Shown one piece after another: positions 1 through 9,619 of a DNA stretch of 64,000 nucleotides. The stretch comes from Dioscorea cayenensis subsp. rotundata (Eukaryota > Streptophyta > Magnoliopsida > Dioscoreales > Dioscoreaceae), in assembly GCF_009730915.1 (NCBI RefSeq), contig NC_052477.1, positions 5,358,611 to 5,422,610 on the forward strand. Direction: 5' to 3'. The position numbers were made by a program, and so were the translations under genes. The notes under the pieces were generated by a model that had not been told where the DNA came from, searched no databases, and saw only the letters and a program-made list of their open reading frames with translations. The first letter of the stretch is position 1. Each line of letters opens with the position of its first letter.

Positions 1-686
1 TCATACAATCCAAATTTTGTTTTAAATGTTGTTTTTCACTCATCACCCTCTTTCATTCTAATTTGCTGATACCCACTACGCAAGTCTGTCTTCGAGAAGA
101 TAATAGATCCACTAAGTTCATCAAGCATGTCATCAAGTCTAGGTATGGGATGTCTATACCTCACAGTTATGTTGTTAATGGCTTTACAATCTAGACACAT
201 TCTCAAAGAACCATCTTTCTTAGGAACTAAAATAATTGGGACTACACAAGGAGAAAGACTTTCCCTTACGTAACCTTTATCGAGCAGTTCTTGAATTTGA
301 TGCTGGATTTCTTTTGTTACCTCCGGATTGGTGCAGTAAGGTGGCCGATTACGCAATGGTGCTCCTGGTATCAAATTAACTTGATGCTCAATTCCTTGCT
401 TCAGTGGTAGCCCAGGTGGGACCTCATCAGGGAACACGTCCTTGTATGCCCGCAAAAGATCAAAAACAGAACTAGGCAAAGTAGAGGGTAAATCATTAGT
501 AGTTAGTAAACTTTCTTCGCATATGAGAATAAAGAACATAGAATTTGGTTCTCTCAAAGCCCTCATGTCCCCCTTCCTAGCCTTCATCACTAAACCCTCT
601 TTTTCCCGGGGCTTAGTTAATTTAAGCTGTGGGGTTTTATTTGGTTTTGGATTCACTCGCTCACTATGATGGTGGTTCTCACTCAA
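1..686 (-). pseudogene. Ty3/gypsy polyprotein, reverse transcriptase fragment
   Basis: Minus-strand frame from 686 to 36, running on towards the window edge. It shows the start of a Ty3/gypsy reverse transcriptase: the linker LIPGAPLRNRPPY, then a domain with IQELLDKGYVRESLSPC, VPKKDGSLRMCLDCKAIN, RHPIPRLDDMLDELSG and FSKTDLRSGYQQIRM. The last one contains the first catalytic aspartate region. The frame is cut at the left by the window and by drift, and the upstream protease and gag lie in other frames with stops, so this copy cannot encode a polyprotein. It belongs to the minus-strand element whose gag is at 1470-2845 and whose 5' LTR is at 2846-3820. Family assignment is by motif resemblance. 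Confidence 0.9.
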
Positions 687-969
687 GTATTTTGCACTTT
701 CTTTCTCTCTCTCTCTATTTTAGATCATCCATCAATATTTCCTCCGGAGTCATGGGAAGCAAAGAAATGCACTCCCCTTTGTACATGAAAGTGAGTCGGT
801 TAGCATAGTTGCTAATATGGACATCATGATCAAGCAACCAAGGGCGTCCCAACAATAATTAGCATGCTTGCATTTGGACAACATCACTCTCCACTTTATC
901 ATGATACTTCCTAATAGAGAATTGAACCATTACAATGTTGCTAACGCGCAACGATCCACAATCATTGAT

Positions 970-1400
970 CTACTGCATCTTGTATGAACTAGGGTGACGC
1001 CGCTGCTTCAACCCTAATCTCTCCACCAAGTCTGAACTAGCAAATGTTATTACAGCTGTCATTATCAACAATAATCCTGCATACCTTGTTCTTAATGGTG
1101 CCTCGAATGTGGAAGATGTTATGCAGTTGTCCCCTCTCCTCTTCGACATCATTGACATGAAGCACATGGCGGGAAATAAAGCAATCTCGCACATCAGCTT
1201 GAATGCCACAATTACCTTCATTGGCTGGCTCATTATTTGCATCACCATCATCTTCGGGGTCACTCTTGGACTCCCACTTGCCCTGTTCATTAATGAGCAA
1301 GGTCCTCTTGCTGTGGCACTCAAAAGCAATGTGCCCTCTCTCTTTGCACTGGAGGTACTCAATGTCACGACTGCGAGAAGATGCCATGGTGGATGTTGAA
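970..1400 (-). pseudogene. Ty3/gypsy gag zinc knuckle and protease remnant
   Basis: On the minus strand, 1387-1037 reads RDIEYLQCKERGHIAFEC. This is a CX2CX4HX4C zinc knuckle in which the first cysteine has become tyrosine, as a single G-to-A change would produce. It is followed by a retropepsin-like stretch, CRIIVDNDSCNNIC. The continuation SSDLVERLGLKQRRHP is found in another frame (about 1040-970), so a frameshift lies between them. The order knuckle, protease, RT matches gag-pol of plant gypsy elements. The RT at 36-686 is downstream and the rest of gag is upstream. Non-functional. Confidence 0.8.
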
Positions 1401-1469
1401 GAAGATGCAGTTTTTGAAGAACTGGGTTGTTGTTCACTAGGCGAGAGCCCACCGAAGGTGCTGACGTGG

Positions 1470-1890
1470 TCAACATACGGCCAAGGGGTGCGTCAGCGGT
1501 GGCCGTTGTCGGCCTAAGAGTAGCGCCACTTCCTGTGGTGCCCTGAGTGTGGCGCCAAGTGAGGACAGCGGGACGATTGGGTATGGTGTGACCTCGACTG
1601 CCAAGCTATTGCTATTGCTCCACCTTTGTTGCTTGATGTACAAGCTCCTGTAAAGTGTTGTAGGGGAACATCTCCACTTGATCAGCAATCTCACGGTTGA
1701 GACCACTCAAGAACCTCGACATGTTCGCCTCAACACTTTCTCGCATGTTGGTATGGATCATCAGGACCTCCATCTCCTTATAATATTTATCGACGGTTCT
1801 TGTACCTTGAACAAGCTGTTGTAGTCTGTTATATAGTCTTTAGAAGTGTGGAGGAGCAAAACGGCGTCGCATAGACCACTTCATAGCATC
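1470..1890 (-). pseudogene. Ty3/gypsy gag, C-terminal half of capsid
   Basis: Reading the minus strand from about 1893 gives WDAMKWSMRRRFAPPHF, a stop, then a stretch with VDKYYKEMEVLMIHTN and MSRFLSGLNREIADQVE. This is the conserved Retrotrans_gag core of plant gypsy elements (WDxMK..RRF, YYKEME, FLxGLNREIAD). Stops at the PPHF* and VEQ* positions and frame changes show decay. The N-terminal half of the same gag is at 2435-2845. The two halves are separated by the solo LTR at 1896-2429. Confidence 0.85.
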
Positions 1891-1895
1891 CCATG

Positions 1896-2429
1896 TGATG
1901 AGGACACACTCCCATGCCAACTACACCACCTACGGATGGTAATACTTTAGCTAGTATACAAGAGGAAGCATATCAAGGACCATTTACACGAACCATGTTA
2001 AACAAATCCAAAACCAGGTGAACACTAACTTAAGCTTATTCTTAAATTATATTGAAGTGGTGGTGTTTCAAATTTCTTCTACCTTAATTGTACTTAGGAA
2101 CTTTGATTATTATTCATGAAATAAGAGTTGTCTTACTATCATTATTCTTCTAAGTTCTTCCGGATTCGCGAGAGAAAAGTTTCGGCTTTCTCCTAATTCG
2201 TGCTCTACGCTTTCGGGCATTTTGTGTGGATTAGTGTCTGCTTTGTGGTTCTGCGATTGTTTGGGCAGCGGGTAAGAGTTTTTGAAGCTTCGGATCGTCT
2301 CTCCCAAATGTACGGGTCATGTCCACCACTGGCTGTTCGCAGCTAGCTATCACTCAACCTAGATCCTATGCTGTGAAGATCGGGCCATCATTTAGATGTC
2401 CTTCTTCTTCACCAAGTTGGAGCCTATCA
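1896..2429 (+). mobile_element. Shortened solo LTR inserted in gypsy gag, 5-bp target duplication
   Basis: The segment starts TGATGAGGACAC and ends GGAGCCTATCA (TG...CA) and is flanked on both sides by CCATG (1891-1895 and 2430-2434). It is the reverse complement of the two ends of the LTR at 7698-8740. About 500 bp of the middle is missing: the match jumps from the TTGTACTTAGG region to the ACTTTGATTATTATTC region near 2102. It lies inside the gag gene of an element of the same LTR family but in opposite orientation, so it is a nested self-family insertion. The fragment includes the LTR-overlapping end of pol, visible on the plus strand as EEAYQGPFTRT-like sequence interrupted by frame changes. 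Confidence 0.85.
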
Positions 2430-2434
2430 CCATG

Positions 2435-2845
2435 TGCGAATATAGCCATTACCCGCAAATAGCCCATCTTCTTGTAGCTGGTTCCACCATGTTAGTGCAT
2501 AATCGATAATTTCAAGAGATGCTAGGTTTACCCTTTTTCATCAGAAAAACCATGGATCTTGAAAATTTGATCACACCTCGCCTCACACTCCAAGTAAACT
2601 TTGGCATCCGCTTTGCTGCTGAATGGTGGTATGCTCATCTTGATCTTCGCCATACTATCAGGATCTTCTCTATCTCGGCGACCGTGAGGAAGACCTTCAT
2701 TGTTGGCAGGGCGTGGAAATTGCCGATGTCCATGACCAACATGACTGGGGTCATGATGGTTATGATGGTCATCAAGCCCACCTCGGGTTGGTACACGCTC
2801 GGAGAGGGTCCGGTCAATAGTCTCACGTAGGATATGGTGGCCCGA
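2435..2845 (-). pseudogene. Ty3/gypsy gag, N-terminal half
   Basis: The minus-strand frame reads ETIDRTLSERVPTRGG, a His/Gly/Arg-rich stretch (HHNHHDPSHVGHGHR), then MSIPPFSSKADAKVYLECEA, SDEKRVNLASLEIIDYA and LTWWNQLQED. The PPFxGKxDPxxYLxWE and VxLAxxEFxxYAxxWW pattern is the start of plant gypsy gag. It is broken at 2434 by the solo LTR and resumes at 1890. The 5' LTR adjoins directly at about 2846, so the usual primer-binding site and leader are deleted. Confidence 0.8.
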
Positions 2846-3820
2846 TCTTTACTGCGTAGGATCTAGTTGTGAATAACCGGTAATTGACGCGACCCATACG
2901 TTGGGGAGAGACGATTCAAAGCTTCAAGAACTCCAACCCGCTGTCCGAACAGTCGCAGAACCACAAACCAAAAACTAATCTAGACAAAACGCTTGAAAGC
3001 GTAGAGCATGAATTAGGAGAAAGCCTAAACTTTCTTCTCGGGAATCTGGGAGAACTCACAAGAGCTATGGTAGTAAGACATGTCTTATTTCGTGGATAAT
3101 AATCAAAGTTTGATGCTCCAAGGGAGAAGGTACAAGGCTATTTATAACCGACGGGATACAAGAAAACTATCTTATTAAAATTGGCTAAGGAATCAATCTA
3201 AAACTAGTAAATTAAAATTTGCTAGGAAAACAATCTAAAAATAGGAAAATAAAATTTGCTAGAAAATCAATCTAAATATAGGAATAGTATCCCTCAGTAC
3301 TGTAGCACGTGAATATGGTAGGTGGAATTTCTCATCCTTAAACTTGGAATAATGGATTTCTTGGTTGATTGGGATTTGATTTTGGTTCCTTCTTGAAATT
3401 GGGCTGGTTTAGGAAAGAGATATTTTGGGCTGATTTGTCATAAAAGGAAACCGTATCTCCTTCTTTTTGTGGGGGTCAGTAAAGATAGGCACAATTTCCT
3501 TCATGGACGTGAATGTGAGTGTGAGGCCCACATGTGGCATAGCTCCAAATGCTTCTCTCTTGCTATCCTCTTGTTTAACTAAGTCTGGAATTATGTCCTC
3601 ATTTCAAGTATATGTAAGTACAATTAAGGTAGAATAAATTGGAAAGACCACCATTTCAATATAATTTAAGAATAAGCTTAAGTTAGCATTCACTTGGTTT
3701 TGGATTTGTTTAGCACGGTTTCATGTAAATGGTCCTTAATATGCTTCCTCTTCTATACCAACTGAAGTATTATTACCATCCGTAGGTGATGTAGTTGTCA
3801 TGGGAGTGATATCCTCATCA
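2846..3820 (-). mobile_element. Ty3/gypsy 5' LTR of the element at the left edge
   Basis: Homologous over its whole length to the LTR at 7698-8740. It begins (minus strand) TGATGAGGATATCACTCCCA at 3820. The minus strand carries a TATA element, TTATAAATAG, near 3133-3145, expected for U3. The pol tail that overlaps the LTR in this family is also present in decayed form (GPF-R motif, near 3690-3740). The inner end lacks roughly the last 45 bp compared with the 7698-8740 copy. On the other side the LTR abuts Ty1/copia gag sequence, so the gypsy element inserted into that older copia element. Confidence 0.8.
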
Positions 3821-4521
3821 GTTGGTCATCTTAAAGTACATGATTTCATCACCGATGCGGGGAACGACAACGTTTATGATCGAGGCACATATCATCCCGT
3901 TGTTCTTGATCCATTCATGACCACCATGCATTATTGATCTCATCCAACTTAATAAGAAGACCAAAGAAAGGATACTTGGTGCTTCCTACATGTTCACCCA
4001 GCGCCTCCCAGCGGCGATGTCACCTTCGAACTTCCTGATGCTGAGACCATGTCTTTATGAACCCAAAGCTACAAAACTCATCAAACGGAGACAAGAGGAG
4101 TCACACCATCAAGAACTTGCACACAACGACACCATCACATCTACCAAAGGATGTGGAATGTGGTAGACAGGTGGTGCTACTTTGCCCACTAAGGAAGGAG
4201 ATAGTGGGGATAGGGCTTCGGAAAGATGGCATAGGGAAAGAAGCACTACACCTAGGAATCAACAACATGAAAACTTTGTTTTAAATTCTCCTTTTCCGTA
4301 TTGGTATCGGGACTAAGAAGAATGGTTAGGACAACAAACATCCATCTCGTTTGTACTTTGGATATCCATATAACCATCAAAGACCGTTAAAGTGACTAAT
4401 TCCTGAAAATAGGGGGCGTTGAGTACAAAGAAATTGTTGGACATGGATTGGGGAAGGAAATGGTGGGTCTAGGGCTTCTGAAAAAATGGGTCCAGGGACC
4501 CTGTCTAGGGTCATTTCTCTA
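3821..4521 (-). pseudogene. Ty1/copia gag remnant and leader (duplication copy 1)
   Basis: Minus strand 4010-3821 matches, with substitutions, the copia gag at 9938-10180: the PRIG-EIMY motif and the preceding KLDE region are recognisable. 4013-4521 corresponds to the untranslated leader at 10190-10520. The rest of this copia element is cut off at 3820 by the gypsy insertion. No open frame survives. The short plus-strand frame across 4057-4284 is incidental. Confidence 0.7.
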
Positions 4522-4719
4522 ATACAAATTCAAAAATAGGAACTAATTTTCTTATTGATGGATGAGGCAAGGGTCTCTTTGTATAGCGAGAGACCCAAGC
4601 AAGAACTAGGAACAAAGCAACCATACATAGAAATGAGTTGGAAAGGAAAAAGAAAGAGAGGGAAAGTCCAAATAAGGATATATAGTTGTCTCTTTTTGGT
4701 TTCCGACTAGTTTCCAACA
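4522..4719 (-). mobile_element. Ty1/copia 5' LTR (duplication copy 1)
   Basis: Reading the minus strand, the LTR starts TGTTGGAAACTAGTCGGAAA at 4719 and runs about 200 bp, through CTTGGGTCTCTCGCTATAC and AAGAGACCC, to the leader. The flank at 4720-4724 is ATATT. In the second copy of the block the same LTR (10521-10712) has the same flank, followed by the same A/T-rich sequence. Length and sequence style are typical of short plant copia LTRs. The inner end in this copy is degraded. Confidence 0.75.
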
Positions 4720-4941
4720 ATATTAAATCAAAAATTCAAAATTCAAAAAGGATCGATTGCATTAATAATACATAACTCAAATCAGCCATATTATAATAAA
4801 AATCCAATCTATCACATATTACAAATATGGGTCAACCTTAAATTTTTCTTATTTTCCTTATAATTATATACCATTTAACCAAATATTTAGTTGGAACACC
4901 TAAGATGAATTGCGAAAATCATCTCTTAGGTTTATTTGATC

Positions 4942-5033
4942 TTTAGGAAAAAGGTTTTGATGGATGTTTGTAATTACACCACCCTTAGCATCATCTAAAA
5001 ATTTTTCAAAATCTTGTTCAACCACTTATCATT
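4942..5033 (-). pseudogene. Histone H2A C-terminal fragment (copy 1)
   Basis: The minus strand encodes NDKWLNKILKNF, then in a shifted frame DDAKGGVITNIHQN. This resembles the H2A segment around NDEELNKLLG..TIANGGVLPNIH. It is an orphan tail directly abutting the plus-strand H2A fragment at 5030-5190, with no matching N-terminal part next to it. Recognisable but frameshifted. Confidence 0.7.
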
Positions 5034-5515
5034 TAAGAGGGCGAGCTTTGAGTTCCCAGTTAGCAAGGTTACTCAATACCTTAAGGCTGGCAAGTATGTA
5101 GAACATATTGACGCTAGTACATCTATTTATTTCACTACCGTCCTAGAGTATCTTGTTGGCGAGGTATTTGATCCATTTCTTTCTAGTCTTAAGATTTGTC
5201 ATTTCTCTGTATACGTGGGTTTTTATGTTATTTTATTTATTTTTTTAGAACAAACGATTAGGATGGACACCCGATAAGACACCACTTTTAGTGATTGTGA
5301 TAGATTTCAAAAGCTTCTTCAACTCCTTATCATTTCTAATTGCAAGTTGGAGGTGTCTACACAAATCTTTTTATAATTGGCAAGCCATATCAAAGGATCC
5401 CAAAAATAAAAAGATTTTACTGAGGCACATCCATCTTGCAATAAGAATTGATAAGGGTTTGAACAAGCTTTTAGAATTTGTCACGTACATTCACTAAGGG
5501 TGGCGCATGTATTGT
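5030..5515 (+). pseudogene. Histone H2A gene copy, plus strand, split (copy 1)
   Basis: 5030-5190 encodes KRASFEFPVSKVTQYLKAGK, then YVEH, STSIYFTTVLEYLVGEVFDP. This is the H2A core (RAGLxFPVGR..xLKAGKYAERV..PVYLAAVLEYLAAEVLEL). After an intron-like stretch and an opposite-strand insertion, 5378-5515 encodes ISKDPKNKKILLRHIHLAIR, then DKGLNKLLEFVT (H2A: ARDNKKxRIxPRHIQLAVRNDEELNKLLGxVT). Many core residues are replaced (for example G-R to S-K, A to S/T), and the tail is frameshifted. It lacks the first ~20 residues and a promoter. A degenerate genomic copy, not a retrocopy, because the intron position is kept. Confidence 0.85.
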
Positions 5516-5800
5516 CAAACATCCATCCAAATCATTCTTCTAAAAAGCAAATAAACTAACATAAAATAAAAACCCATGTATATAGAATAATGGAAACTCT
5601 TAACCTAGCAAGCAATGGAAGAAATACCTCACTAGAAAGGTACTTTAGGATGCTAGTAAAATAAATAGAAGTACTAGTATTGATATGCTCAGTGTGCTTT
5701 ATGGCCTTAAGGCATCGAGCATCCTGCTAACTGGGAACTCGAGACTAGTCCTCTTAGAACAAGAAATAGACTTCTTATCCTTGAGATTGTTGCAACCACT
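5030..5800. repeat. Imperfect inverted repeat built from H2A fragments (copy 1)
   Basis: The left arm (about 5030-5370) reads H2A N-part (+), intron, H2A C-part (-). The right arm (about 5375-5790) is its reverse complement: C-part (+), intron (-), N-part (-). For example TTAGTG..AAAAGCTT.TTCAA..CTTATCA at 5285-5335 pairs with the reverse complement of 5410-5495. Arms look about 75% identical in the part I compared. The transcript of either strand could fold into a long imperfect hairpin of histone sequence. Confidence 0.75.
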
Positions 5801-5850
5801 AATCTTAGTTTTTTTTCCCAAAAAGTAATGGAGATGCTTAGATGTAGAAT
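5240..5850 (-). pseudogene. Histone H2A gene copy, minus strand, split (copy 1)
   Basis: On the minus strand, exon 1-like sequence (about 5829-5630) gives the basic N-terminal tail and the start of the fold. After an intron-like stretch (about 5620-5520), exon 2-like sequence at 5367-5240 reads [20 protein letters not shown], then [15 protein letters not shown]. This is a clear H2A C-terminal half (RHIQLAVRNDEELNKLLGxVTIAxGGVxPxIHP). The plus-strand C-terminal fragment lies between the two parts, so the two opposite copies are interlocked. The upstream sequence keeps a TATA box and CCAAT box. The start codon seen in copy 2 is not preserved here. Confidence 0.85.
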
Positions 5851-5960
5851 CACAAATTCTAGAAAAGTGTTGTTATTGATAGAGAGACATCAAGAGAAGT
5901 TGAAATCCCAGAAAGAGAAAAAAGATTTTGTGTTGAGTTCTACAATGAGGAAGAATGAGG

Positions 5961-6010
5961 GAGTTTATATAGAAGCATTACAATTAATTCAAAGGTCACT
6001 CTCATTGGCT
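5961..6010 (-). promoter_or_regulatory. H2A-type promoter: CCAAT and TATA boxes (copy 1)
   Basis: Read on the minus strand: CCAAT (complement of ATTGG, 6004-6008), then about 33 bp further TATATAAAC (5963-5971), then a ~130-nt leader with AACTCAACAC and CTTTCTGGGATTTCAAC before the H2A start region. The same arrangement is at 11924-11973. This supports origin by DNA-level copying of a whole H2A gene, including promoter and intron. Confidence 0.55.
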
Positions 6011-6309
6011 TGAAAAAAAGTTAATGAATTTGCTGGTCTGGACCAAGCCATGCTCCTTTTGATGCGTGTGAAAAATTGTTGACCAAACAAAGTTTTTGTT
6101 TACATGTATAACCTTTGAAAGTTGTCAAATTATTTAATTTCCTATATTTGAGCAAATTTTAACCAGGCGATCCTTGAAAGATATTGAAATTACTCACCAT
6201 AACCATTCTAATTTCATACTTCTTTTGTTTCAAATTATTTACCACTTTAGGTAAATTTTAATTCTAAATTATTTTTTACTTTCTCATCACTATCGCTGGA
6301 GATGATGAG

Positions 6310-6785
6310 ACCACCGCCATCTTCATCAATCTTGCCATGAGTTGGGATGCATGATCAAAGCTTTGGAGAGTAAACTCAAGAACAACATCCTAATGGAGAT
6401 AATGCCAATCAAAAATGTCAAGTTCATAGACAAAGATAATGATTCGCCTAATATTATTCAAGAGGATGAATTTATAGAAGTAGTAAATAATGTTAAAGAA
6501 GTTGCTACCTTGCCTTCCTATAGAGATCATTTGGTAGGAATTAAAGATAAGACATCATAGGATGAATTTCCGTTGATAATGGTGATATTTTATACCGGAG
6601 AGTGAATATGGTAATTATGAAGCCATGGACGAATGTTGTGAGTGTCAAACTCATGGGTCATCTTGTTAGATACAAAATACTTTTACAATAGAATGCAGGA
6701 GATGTGAATGCCTTGAGCGTATATAAAGTATAGATATTGATAATAACTTCTTATTTCAACTATCATGTGAGAAAATGTGATGGCA
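6310..6785 (+). pseudogene. L1-type LINE ORF1 remnant (copy 1)
   Basis: A degraded match to the DUF4283 region of plant LINE ORF1. It shares sequence with 12260-12910, where PWTNVVIVKLMGH and DIDNNYFF can be read across frames. This copy keeps the EKPWTNVVSVKLMGH-like segment near 6620-6660 and the AYDIDNN-like segment near 6730, but it has stops and a deletion. An open stretch at 6342-6560 has no recognisable domain of its own. Confidence 0.55.
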
Positions 6786-6789
6786 ACCT

Positions 6790-7697
6790 CACTGAAGCCT
6801 TGTTTGGATTGGCTTTTAAGATAAGTGTTTTTTTTAAGTTTTGTAGAAGTACTTTTAAAAAAAGTGCTTTTTTAGAGTAAGTTAAGTGCTTTTTTGTATG
6901 CAGAAGTGCTTTTATATATATGAAGTTGTTTGGATGTGGATTTGTAAAAGCACTTTTGGATGTGGCAAATTACTAAAATGGGCATTCTTTGAGTTTTTCT
7001 TGAGTTACTATTATATATTGATTTTTTTAACTATAAACAAATCACTTATAGAATTCAAACAGAGGTAAAGAATGAAGCACTTTATGACACATAAATTAAA
7101 AATAAAAAATAAAAGAAAAAAAAGAAACTAGCATATCATTCAAGCTCTAACCATTTCGCATATTCACATTTATTCGATTAATTTGGTATAATACAAACAG
7201 TAAAAAAAAAATAGCAGCATCACATAACATACATTGTAAATTTACAAACTAAGCAACCTATTCCAAATAAATGAAAAGGGGAATAATAATAGGGTGGAAC
7301 CTGCTTTACGGGCTTTTAAGCCATTTATCATTCACAACAATGGTTAACATCCTATAACAATAAGCAGAACAATCGGGTGATTCATCACTTTACATAGCTT
7401 TGGATGATGCATCACTTTACATAGCTGCTAAACCAGCCACTATATTAGTAATGCACACACAACTAAAGGCAATAGAAGACTGCAATTTCCAAACACAAGC
7501 CTAGTTTAGCCTTGATGAATGAGTAATATTGATGTTATATATACTGCAACATGTAAAATTCCTTTCCTTCAATTAAACGTCATCCAATTTACTACAACAT
7601 GTAAAATTACTGCAAAAGAAAATGTAAACATCAAAAGAAACTTATTGCAACATGTAAAATTCCTTTCCTTCAATTAAATGTCATCCAACTTACCAAA
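6790..7697. other. Intergenic; MITE-like sequence only
   Basis: 6797-6990 has GTTTGGATTGGCTTTTAAG followed by repeated AAGTGCTTTT blocks, in the style of hAT/Harbinger-derived MITE ends. I found no matching second terminus, only GGGCTTTTAAGCC near 7312-7324. At 7545-7680 a phrase with CAACATGTAAAAT and TTCCTTTCCTTCAATTAAA occurs twice. No gene seen. Confidence 0.35.
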
Positions 7698-8740
7698 TGA
7701 TAGGCTCCAACTTGGTGAAGAAGAAGAAGATCTAAATGATGGCTCGATCTTTACGGCGTAGGATCTAGGTTGAGGGATGACTAGCTGTGAATAGCCGGGG
7801 ACGAATACGACTCATACGTTGGGGAGAGACTATCCGAAGCTTCAAGAACTCCGACCCGCTGTCCGAATAATCATAGAACCAAAAACCGGAAACTAACCCA
7901 CCCAAAACGCTCGGAAGCATAGAGCATGAATTAAGAGAAAGCCGAAACTTTCCTCTCATGAATCTGAGAGAACTGACAAGAACAATGGTAGTAAGACAAC
8001 TCTTATTTCGTGAATAATAATCAAAGTTATATCTTTCAAAATAGAAGGTACAAGTCTATTTATAGTCGATATAAACTTGGGATACAAGAAAAAGATCTTA
8101 TTAAAGTTGGCTAGGGAATCAATCTAAAAATAAAAAATGAAAATTTTCTAGAAAAAAATCTAAAAATAGGAAAATAAAATTGGCTAGAAAATCAATCTAA
8201 ATATGGGAATAGTATCCCACGAGTACTGTTGCACGTGAAGATGGCAGGCGAATCTCTCCACTCTTAATCTTGAAATATTTGATTTCCTGGTTGATTGGGA
8301 TTTGATTTTGTTTCCTTCTAGAAATTGGGTTGGTTTAGGAAAAGGATATTTTGGGCTGATTTATTATAAAGGAAACAACATCTCCCTTTGTTTGTGTGGG
8401 GCTAGCGAAGATAGGCACAATTTCCTTGGACGTGTACGTGAGTGTGAGGCCCACATCTGGCAAAGCTCCAAATGCTTCTCTGTCGTTATCCTCTTGTTTG
8501 ACTAAATCTAGAATTATGTTCTCACTTCTAGTACACCTAAGTACAATTAAGGTAGAAGAAATTGGAAACACCACCATTTTAATATAATTTAAAAATAAAC
8601 TTAAGTTAGCGTTCACTTAGTTTTGGATTTGTTTAGCACGGTTTCGTATAAATGGTCCTTGATATGCTTCCTCTTCTATACCAGCTGAAGTATTACCATC
8701 CGTAGGTGGTGTAGTTGCCATGGGAGTGATGTCCTCATCA
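7698..8740 (-). mobile_element. Ty3/gypsy LTR, full length (1043 bp), apparently solo
   Basis: Starts TGATAGGCTCC and ends GTCCTCATCA (TG...CA). On the minus strand it carries the end of pol, which overlaps the LTR in this family: MATTPPTDGNTSAGIEEEAY, then QGPFIRNRAKQIQ (the GPxTRxRAK motif). It then has a TATA element, CTATAAATAG, near 8054-8065. Flanks are CCAAA and CTTAA, so no target duplication is visible. The right side abuts copia RNase H, and no gypsy internal region is attached. Either a solo LTR with eroded flanks or a recombination product. Same family as 1896-2429 and 2846-3820. Confidence 0.85.
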
Positions 8741-9340
8741 CTTAAGAATAGTAACATGCAAATCCACTAGTAGCAACCGTACCCACGTTAATTTTGCTGT
8801 TGCTTGCGCCATGGTCTTGCACTCACTCTCAACACTAGAATGAGAGACAACTGCCAGTTTCTTGCTCTTCCATGTGATAAGGTTGCTTGCTAGATAGGTA
8901 CAAAATCGAGCAGTGGACTTTTTATCAAAAAGAGAGCTTGCACGGTCAACATCTGTGTAAGCAACCAGATTAATAACATTGCTTTTAGAAAATAGTAATC
9001 CTATCCTGGGTGAGGACTTAATGTACCGAAGAACCATTATAGCAGAGTCTAAGTGAGTCTAAGTAGATTTGTTCATGAACTGGCTCAGTTTCCCCACTGC
9101 AAGTGACATATCTGGATCTGTAATAGTCAGTTATAATAGCTTCCCTATTAGACTTATGTACCTCCGTATATCAACCTCCTCGTAATTGCAGTCTTATTTA
9201 TATAGCATAAGGTCGATCAAAATATTGCAGGTTTGAATCCCAACGGTATAGTCTCCTTCAAAAGATGCATATTTTCTCTTTGAGAGAATAATTCCTTTTT
9301 TGCTGTGGGCAATCTCAATTCCCACAAAGTACCTCAGTGG
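8741..9340 (-). pseudogene. Ty1/copia RT C-terminus and RNase H
   Basis: Minus strand 9340-9200 reads DPLRYFVGIEIAHSKKGI then ILSKRKYASF, the conserved end of copia RT (GxLxYFLGIEVAxSxxGIxLSQRKY). Then 9037-8738 is open for 99 codons: VLRYIKSSPRIGLLFSKS, YTDVDRASSLFDKKSTARFC, LITWKSKKLAVVSHSSVESE, MAQATAKLTWVRLLL. This is the copia RNase H with D, E and S/T-rich motifs in place. It is cut at 8740 by the gypsy LTR. A frame loss separates the two parts. Remnant only. Confidence 0.9.
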
Positions 9341-9379
9341 ATCACAAACTGCTCAGGTAAGGTTTTCTTTACATGCATC

Positions 9380-9618
9380 AACCAATTGGCTTTAAGATTG
9401 AGAGGAAGTGTCAGAAAGTGTGCCTATTGAAGAAGGTCATTTATGGACTGAAGTAGAGCCCATGTGCATGGTTCTACAAGCTGTTTGATGTTCTTGAGAA
9501 CTTATGATTCTCAAGGTCCACTTCAGACCAATCCTTGTTTGCGAGACAAACAAGGAGAAGAGTTGTTGCCATGCCGATCTACGTTGATGGCATCATGCTG
9601 ACCGGCGATGACACCTAG
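9380..9618 (+). pseudogene. Ty1/copia RT core, inverted relative to its neighbours
   Basis: The plus strand reads KKVCLLKKVIYGLK, stop, SPCAWFYKLFDVLENL, then DQSLFARQ and MPIYVDGIMLTGDD. These are the copia RT blocks KLxKxLYGLKQSPRAWF and IVYVDDIIxTG, with one catalytic Asp of YVDD replaced by Gly (YVDG). The parts on both sides (8741-9340 and 9620-10185) are on the minus strand, so this ~240-bp core has been inverted inside the element. Stops and the active-site change show it is dead. Confidence 0.85.
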
Positions 9619-9619
9619 A

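Larger units (their letters stand above)
3821..6785 (+). repeat. Diverged duplicated block, copy 1 (partner 9938-12800)
   Basis: Collinear with 9938-12800 from the copia gag remnant through the copia LTR, the histone H2A cluster and the LINE ORF1 remnant. Identity looks roughly 85-90% by eye, with small indels. The copia LTR sits at the same point in both copies (flank ATATTAAAT...), and the H2A palindrome has the same five-part order. The block was therefore copied as one piece of DNA after the copia insertion. Homology ends near 6785/12800. Confidence 0.85.

Noticed and set aside
5014..5277. Hypothetical small protein genes at 5014-5277, 5291-5497, 10915-11235 and 11245-11517
   Set aside because: Their sequences are degraded histone H2A halves continuing into intron-like DNA; annotated as pseudogene parts instead.
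7698..8740. Target-site duplication for the full-length gypsy LTR
   Set aside because: Flanks CCAAA and CTTAA do not match, so I could not claim a clean solo-LTR insertion.
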